From assembly GCA_015501585.1 (NCBI GenBank), contig JADNRY010000033.1, positions 124,001 to 188,000 on the forward strand: 64,000 bases of DNA, in the 5' to 3' direction. The notes below the pieces were generated by a model. The model searched no databases and had not been told where the DNA came from. It saw nothing but the letters and a program-made list of their open reading frames with translations. The stretch comes from Rhodocollybia butyracea (taxonomy: Eukaryota; Basidiomycota; Agaricomycetes; Agaricales; Omphalotaceae). The translations under genes were made by a program, and so were the position numbers. Positions 57,103-64,000 of the stretch are shown here, one piece after another; position 1 is the stretch's first letter; each line of letters begins with the position of its first letter.

Positions 57103-57996
57103 GGAAAGAATGTATTATATTACAAGGCACTGACTCAAGCAAAGCTGTCAAAGCATGTGTTGACAGCAGCTCACGCACTCACGGTAGCCTGCATGGTAAC
57201 CAAGCCTATAAGAGGCTGTCCTTGTTGAGCAAAAACTGGAGGTTTCGGGCTCAGTCCTTCAACTTGCCTTCAATTCCATCAATTCACCAAGTTTGGGCGC
57301 TTGGACGCACATCTCACTCCTTGAATGCTCAAGCGCGTCTTAACTATCCTAAGGATGCGGGATTTCTCCATTTCTGATACAGTAACCTGGTTTCCTCTTT
57401 GGATGAACTCTCGGTTGAAGACCCGCAGCCGAATGACCCAAAATCTCAGTCGCCAATAAGACACCCTTTCAAAATTGATTATCAAAAGCCCTTATTCATC
57501 ACGAAGAACTTCGTTACTTGCAATTAGAGGCTGAGTTAATATCCAGAGGATTGATGTCGCCAGTGCCTCACTTTTCTCTTTTCACCCCAGGCAGATGATT
57601 ATTCGCGCCATGTAATCGACTTTTCTACAGTCCTGAGTCACTGGACGAATCAACGGAAGATACATTCAACCTGAGATTTCGCCTAAGACCTGCAGAACTA
57701 TCTTCACAGATATGTAACTGAGTTGGCAGATCAACAAACAGTTCTGCATCTTCTCTGAACAATACAAACGAGCTGCAAGATCGACGGCACATGAAGCTGC
57801 AGGAACCCTCTGATACTACCAAGCTCAGAAACCTTTCGCAGCGTCCCTCTGAGTCCAAGTTTCTTCCCCTTATTGTAAGTTCCCTTGCCCTTTCCCTTGC
57901 AAAAAACCTTGTTTAAAGCTATCAAACAGACAAATAAGTAATACCACATAGTTATATCGCCACCATGAACCCAGAATCGGAATAAAGATAATAAAT
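57103..57996. other. Intergenic between N2 and N3
   Basis: No supported gene. Minus strand 57730-57950 has a short open frame of low complexity and is not convincing. Confidence 0.4.
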
Positions 57997-59077
57997 CTAT
58001 CTATCATAAAGAGTGATTTCAGCAAGACTTTTCAACATCGGTTTCGATGCCACTTTGACAATTCCCCAGATAGAGCCAACATTTGGATGTGGATAGGGTA
58101 CGATTCTCAAACCTCCAAGGAGCAAGTAAAAGATGAAGTTTACCCAACCAAAGAAAAGTAACCCATAAATGAATGTCCGGATGGATGTTTTAGAAGGTGG
58201 ATCCAGAGACATTCGACGATAGAGAGGAACACCACCGTTGAATGCGTCTCGAATGTGAGGCTCTGGTCTGCTGGTAATTAGGATTTTGAAGGGAAGTATG
58301 TGTGCCGATTGCCTGATTCCGTTGCCAATGGCCCAAAGTATCCGTCTCTGATCAACGGGGCCTGAGCACTCATCCAGCCCATCGATAATGATGAGAATCG
58401 GAGTAGTCAACTCGGCCCCTCCGAAACCTCGAAGCAGGGACGAAGAATCAGCCGCTCGAACTGAGTTTCGATGGAAGAGGTGAGCACGGCTGGTTCGTTT
58501 TGGATGACTGACTCAATGACTCCGCATAGCTGGGGTATCGCGAACGCCAATTGGAAGGCAATCGTAGTAAAAAGTCTATGGGCATTGTTTCGAGAAGAGT
58601 CTGAGCGCCCGAAGAAGAACGACGCAGTAAGAGTCGTGCTTTCAGCATAAGTTTCAGCCAAGGTTTGGGCAACCGCTGACTTTCCTGCTCCTTCGAGGCC
58701 ACACAGCCAGTAAACGCTGGGTGAGTCTTCGACGGTGTTACGCCTACGTCTATATTCAATGGAAGACACCCAACACTGGAGGGTGTTTAGCTCTTCTTCC
58801 CGTGTGCCAGGAGGACAGAATGGTCGTGGGGACCGAGCCTCAGCATCGTACAGTGCCGATGTTGACACACAGCGAGACAGGTCGGAAAGAGCTCAAGAAC
58901 ATCGAATAAATATATATGCGAGCCATGGAGAAACAACGACGGCTAACCTGGGTGTTCATCGCTCCCTATGTTTATGATCTGATCTCTCCCAATCTGTGTG
59001 AAATGTGAGTCCGATATCGAGAAGTTTCTGGCATTTGGGAAAAATGGGCCTGAGCTGTTGCCAGCTTGGTCTGACAT
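57997..59077 (-). pseudogene. NACHT protein N3 with transmembrane tail (1-nt frameshift)
   Basis: Same plan as N2: exon 1 from the ATG at 59077 (MSDQAGNSSGPFFPNARNFS, then ISDSHFTQIGRDQIINIG) to 58948, then exon 2 from 58891. The core has SVYWLCGLEGAGKSAVAQT, SFFFGRSDSSRNNAHRLF, LTSSIETQFERLILRPC and, after the break, LIIIDGLDECSGPVDQRR and LITSRPEPHIRDAF. The tail is IYGLLFFGWVNFIFYLLLGG then KVASKPMLKSLAEITLYDR, homologous to N2. A 1-nt deletion near 58425 (gtttcggaggggcc versus gttttccaagaggcc in N2) separates the two halves. A longer in-frame upstream start exists at 59212. Otherwise well preserved, so loss is recent or is a sequence error. Confidence 0.8.
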
Positions 59078-59212
59078 GGAAAGAATGTGACCGAGGGCGA
59101 CAAGGGGACGAGGCAATGAAATAACTGGTTCAAGCGAAGCTGTTGAAGCATCTGTCGATGGCTCACGTCGAACATTCTCAAAAGTGATGGTAGCTTGGTG
59201 ACCCGAGCCCAT

Positions 59213-61119
59213 AACAGGTTATCCTTGTCGAACAACAAACCAGAGGTTTCTCGCTCAAGCCGCAATCTCCGAGAGGAGTTCTTAGACCTAGAGCAGGTTA
59301 TGGTTCAATAGTATGAGATCTTATTTTAAAAAACAATGGCTACAAAATCCCTTCCTTGAAACAGACCACAGTACGAATTCATGTCCTAGAAATAGAACTT
59401 CCAAGCCGACGCCGCCAGACATCCGGAGTTTCAAATCCCACTATGCCTACAAGCCCGAGCTTCAATAACCTGAGATGCTTAGAGAGGATCGATGCGCTTC
59501 GCAGTGGCAGCGGCAGTGCCTCACTATGCATATGCATGTCGTGATTGCCTTCGCACTCGGCGGATGTCTATTCATGCAACCGAAGCAAGAAAGTCAACTT
59601 GCCCTTCACAATTTCCGAGCCGAAGAATCAACAATTAAGATCACAAACTCAAAAACCAAGGATATGAATAATCCTACGCTCTTCCGGTTAAGCCAGCAAA
59701 GTCGACTTGGTCCTGTACTGCCTGTCTGTTCGTGGAATACGCTATACCGTGGAGGTGCAGGCTCTATCGAATACGATCATTAGAAACAGTGTTTAGTAAA
59801 CAAGAATTTGTCAATTACCCCCTGCGCAATAATCATCGTTTACTGATCAGTTGCTACTGTACCGGGGCTCCCCTACACATTTTCCTTGAGCTTGTTAAAA
59901 TGTTTCTCGGACATTCCAGAGTACTGCACCTGTGTATTTCTTTGTCTACAAAAAACCGCCCAACTTGAAGGCCATCCTGAGCTTGAGCACGTCATTGATA
60001 AGATATAGACGCTCGCCTGAATTCTTGCCAGTATATCACTACCAGGTTTGACGGCGAAAGTTTGCAGTGTAAGCGCTATCTTGAGTGTTCTTCTCATACG
60101 TGGTAGGACGGGAGGCTGGGGGTGCGACAGGTGCGAGTGCGGGAGATTGGGATTGTGAATATTGAGGCCTGAGGAAGAGAGAACGCAGAGAGAGGGTTTG
60201 ACGACATCGTTGGAGATGGCGAGGCTGTCCAAACGGGAGCAGGTGACAGGATTGCTGGTGCGATCAAGGAAGCGTTACCGAACAGACTAGGAATATCATC
60301 AATTGTAGACCGTTGAGACGTTGAGACTTCGGGGGTGAGCTAGTGGTGTCGGTAGCAGCTGGGGACGATGCCTGACCGGAAGATCTGAAGATGCCGCAAG
60401 AAGGTCCTGTTGGGTCCCTAAGATCGGACCATTTGTGGTTGTGGATGAAGCAGTATCGATTATCGATCATCGCTACGGAGAAGTTCACCGTCTGGAGCTG
60501 ACCCAACTGGCTCATTTTCACTGCTACAACCAACGCATTGAAAAATTAGTGAAACAAAGGATACAGGCAACCAGCACTTTACAATCGCCGAGGCATACGC
60601 TCCAACACACCTCCCTAAGTTGGCCAGTTGAATAGACTAGCAAAGAACGTTGCTGTAATTCGAGCTCTGGTGTTGAAGCGTATTGCGCCAGCACTTCGGT
60701 CTGAGCACTTGTGCGACATTTGTGGTCGATCTGAGTGAAATTTTGGTGATTGAGGCAACGACATATTGACGAGAATGTTAGTTGGCATATGACGAGTCGA
60801 GATGAGAGAGGAGGTCAAGAGTTTCCTTATCGGTGATCTGAAACAGATATTTTAGAACAGGGTGAGTAACACCGGTACAAGAAGGTTTGAAAGCTGGTTA
60901 CAACCAATGTAGGAGGCTCTCTAGATCTATTGATAATGGTGGATGAAAACTCTAGGTTCGTCGTCGTATAGAAATGTCGCCGTCGCGAAGACAGCCTTGC
61001 ATTGGTGGCGTAAAATAGTCACTGCTCCTGCTTCCAACTTTAAGCGCCTCAGCGCTTACCTTGGAGCCCTCAGCCCTGTTGCTGCCTGTGACGCGTTGAC
61101 GATCTAACTTAAGGTTCAA
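59213..61119. other. Intergenic with a decayed minus-strand reading frame
   Basis: On the minus strand 59870-60860 shows coding-like pieces (ITDKETLDLLSHLDSSYAN, QYVVASITKISLRSTTNVAQ, TLKIALTLQTFAVKPGSDIL) in different frames with stops. It could be one decayed gene of unknown identity. I found no splice path giving an intact protein. Confidence 0.3.
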
Positions 61120-61410
61120 TATTCAATGCGAGCCTTGCTTTTTAGTCTTTTTCTCTTTTTCTCTTTTCTCCAGTGGCAATGATTACACATTGAGCTTCGG
61201 GGGATTCCACGGCTTCTGGAAGTGGTTCAAGTTATTGAAATTTGGTACATATATAAATATGCTCCGTCCCTCTGCTCTCACTCACTGTTGACAATACCCG
61301 GAAATCAGAATGGACTGACTCGTTTTCATTCTATTGTATCCTGTACCGAAGAGATCATAATAGTTCACTAGGCATAGAAGACAACCCCGCCACCGACACC
61401 GGGGGCATTC
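61120..61410 (+). pseudogene. GH27 5-prime relic (copy E)
   Basis: Matches the GH27 A/C upstream region and the edges of exons 1-2: caatgcgagccttgc, cattgagcttcgggg, tctgctctcactcactgttgac, cattctattgtatcctgtacc and aggcatagaagacaaccccgccaccgac. Most of exon 1 is deleted and nothing downstream remains. This is the most distant fragment of the GH27 family here, about 10 kb beyond copy D. Confidence 0.65.
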
Positions 61411-64000
61411 ACCATGGCACCTGAAAACCAGGTGCGTTCATATCACCTAAGCGGGCACCTTGATCGCAAGCCTTGAAGCTCACCTGGAAATCGGGGCATC
61501 ACTTGTCACACATTTGAATATAAATCTAGCGATCGAGATTGATGGATCTCGGGAGATCTCGGCTGTCTGGTTGGCGCAGGCTGGCGCCTTGGCATTGCGC
61601 AGGGATTTGTATCAAAATATTTATGACGAAATGCTGAATATCGTTTGCATACAAAGTCAATAATAATAAGCGCCAGTTCCAAATTAAGCAAATCTACTAA
61701 AAAAAACTGCATTATATCTCGATCTTGCTGCTATGATGTGAGGAGGCTGCTGTTGGTGAAACAGGTGATGAGACTGCACACAATATTGAATTTACTGCCC
61801 TGGAGGCATTCAAGGACATGAGTGAGGTAATCGCTGATGGGGGCTCCGGGCAAGGCTACGAAATGGGATGAGTTGGAGAACAGCCACAAGAATCACCAGC
61901 GGCGGGGAATTTCTTTTGGGAACGACTGAGACGGCAAATTGGTCATACTGAGGGTGCACTCCTGAGGCTATGAGTCAAGACAGAAGCAAACCCACCGAGG
62001 CCTCAGTCAAGCTGGGCACTTGCTACCTACTAATAAGACAAGCTAAGTAGCTCATCTCGTGTTTGCATATTTGTGCATATTTGTGTGAGCTCACTGAGAC
62101 TCACTGAGTTTGTGATGGATCGGAGAGTGAAGATAGTGACTAGGTCATCTCTTGATTACACCACGGCTGTTGACAACAGTAGTATGGAGATAATAAAAAT
62201 GTATTATTGTGATATAGTACATTTATTACATAGAACTTCACGCTTATAATGTGCATAACATCCTGGGGAGGTGGTGCGCTGGTTTTGCTACCAGTTGCGT
62301 GGGATTTGGCGACTCTCATTGATGAGTACTACATCAGAAGCCATCCAGTAAGAGCCAGATAGGCCACAGTGCAGTTACCCCTAGCCTGTATGGGGACATG
62401 GTTTTGCCCTATCACTCTTCCTCTTTTTTGTTGGGGTCTAATGCACAATATTATTTACTATGTGATCAGGTACTGGGCTAGCCTTACTCTACTTTAGAGT
62501 CCCTGTCCTGGCCTGTCAGTCTACCTTTCGGGAGTCAAGCTCGCTGCCTGTGCTGGTACAGGGACCAGTATTTGGGTATTTATGTGTAGGTGTGTGAAAG
62601 GTGCTATAAAACAACCTAACAAAAACACTACCGCACCTAACCAGACTATCAATATGTAAGGGAGCGAGGGCGGGTTGTCAGAGATTCCCCGAGGGAAAGT
62701 TTGATAGTATCGGAGGTATGCACGCGGTTGCTCCAGGTTCAAGACCGTTGCGTTAACATGGGTAACTAAGCTTGGACAACTCTTAGAACTGAGTTGAGGG
62801 AAGCCCAGCTGGGTGTACATATGTATGAGGGAACATCGGGATGTCCGAATCAATATAACCAAACCAAAACCAATAATGCGTATGTGTCCAAAACCAAATA
62901 ATCAAAACCAAAACCAATACAACAAAACTAAGATTCTCCTAGGCAAACTCTGGCTCTAGCTAGAATAGTAATCTCGAGGTTTGTCAACAACCCTAGGCAA
63001 ACTCTGGCACTAGCTGCTGTGACGCCGTAAAGTCCTTGACCAAACTCTGGGCCAAGCTACAATATTGTGAGTGAACTTAATCACTAGGAACTCGTACCAC
63101 AATCTTAGTGGCTTGCCTAACTTCACAGGGAAGTCGACTAAGGAACCCTCACTCTGGAGCCAAATAATTCCTTACTAGAAACCGTCCCCTCTAAGGAAGC
63201 AACTAGATTTAAGGTTGATCTGGAGTTTGAGGGAACTCACATGCTCAAGACTCGATCAGATTCTCAAGTGGGCCAAAGGAAGTTTGTGAAATTCTATTAC
63301 AGGCCAAATTCTGCCAAGCAAGTAATATGACAGTAAATCAAACTCCTTGAAGAAACTATCAGTCACTCCGCGGTAATGCGTCGAGACTGGCTAACAACTT
63401 CGTGAAGCAACTAACACTTCTCCGTGGGAACACGTAGAGAGGTGACCAGCTACTTACTAGGTGAAGAAACTAACAACCAACTTGTAGTTAAGTAGAGAAG
63501 CGTCACGCTACTAGTCCCAAGGACATTCTACGGTGCTCACTTCCTAACATACAAATTGAGGGAAAGATCCTCTGAGGTGAAGGAACACAACCAATCTTGT
63601 ACAGGGGAGGTGGCAAGTAACTTTTCTTATTAAATAAATATATCTGGCTTATATACTGAGTAGAGAGAGTTTAATACGAAAAATAGATGAAACAGATACG
63701 GAGAGAGACGGAAAGAGAGTGGAACAGAGGAATCTGGCTTGGAAAGGAAACTCCAGCCTATATATGGTACACACAATAAAGAAATAGTCCATTCTTGGGT
63801 ATATATCAGAGGTAAAATATGATTTTGTGGGGATTAACATAGTTTTAGAGTGTTTTGATCCGAGCAAGGTTTCTCCGATTACTCCACAATTCTCTGGGGT
63901 CAGGAGTACCTTTATGCTTCATGATCACTCGCCACCCGGTTTCCCTTGGGTGAGTTTTATTCTATTCCTTGGATAGTTCTGTCCATCCTGAGTGTGATTA
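61411..64000. other. Non-coding, repeat-like tail of the window
   Basis: No gene supported. 62930-63060 contains three copies of caaactctgg spaced at roughly 50-60 bp, and 62850-62925 is rich in ccaaaaccaa. The stretch 63280-63620 has internally repeated gtgaagaaactaac / gtgaagcaactaac phrases. It looks like transposon-derived or minisatellite-like sequence, but no element ends were found. Confidence 0.35.

Noticed and set aside
59873..60533. Minus-strand gene of about 200 residues
   Set aside because: Two open pieces in different frames without convincing splice sites or family motifs; listed only as a decayed frame.

Overview
The window looks like a repeat-rich, accessory stretch of a mushroom-forming basidiomycete (Agaricomycetes) nuclear genome. 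The evidence is genes with many short GT-AG introns (about 45-75 nt), an intron-containing tRNA-Asp, a fungal UspA-domain protein, GH27-type alpha-galactosidases, a cluster of STAND-type NACHT proteins, a basidiomycete-style 7-TM protein and a GCM-domain MULE transposon. I cannot name the species.

Layout. 1.7-3.5 kb: intact MFS (monocarboxylate-type) transporter. 4.5 kb: tRNA-Asp(GTC). 4.9-10.9 kb: a block of UspA protein, GH27 copy A (two 1-nt lesions) and an intact 7-TM gene. 11.0-17.8 kb: a young Ty1/copia element with 517-bp LTRs and a 5-bp TSD. 18.2-26.1 kb: relics, an Ala/Pro-rich gene split by a 3.3-kb MULE-type element carrying a KOW-motif gene, and GH27 copy B (decayed). 26.3-27.6 kb: intact six-exon gene of unknown function. 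28.0-41.5 kb: a decayed second copy of the UspA-GH27-7TM block, whose GH27 (copy C) is split by an 8.46-kb MULE transposon with a 9-bp TSD. 42-48 kb: NACHT relic and two further copies of the Ala/Pro-rich gene unit. 49.3-50.9 kb: GH27 copy D, the only intact one. 51.2-52.6 kb: extended SDR reductase. 52.7-59.1 kb: three minus-strand NACHT genes (two intact, one frameshifted) plus a relic first exon. 59-64 kb: mostly non-coding, with one more GH27 5-prime relic at 61.1-61.4 kb.

The main story is nested duplication and transposition. Two block families (UspA-GH27-7TM, and Ala/Pro gene-GH27) were copied within about 45 kb and later hit by transposons. Each copy preserves the uninserted site for the element in the other: GH27 copy A is the empty site for the large MULE, and 41.69 kb is the empty site for the copia element.

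The most unusual object is the large MULE. Its single spliced minus-strand gene would encode about 1,700 residues: a GCM-like zinc domain, a MULE DDE transposase, a ubiquitin-specific-protease-like Cys/His domain, a PHD finger and a further C-terminal region. It carries at least three inactivating lesions but intact ends. The NACHT cluster is the second item of interest. It has a short conserved first-exon motif kept in all copies, and two paralogs share a transmembrane tail in place of the usual C-terminal repeat domains.
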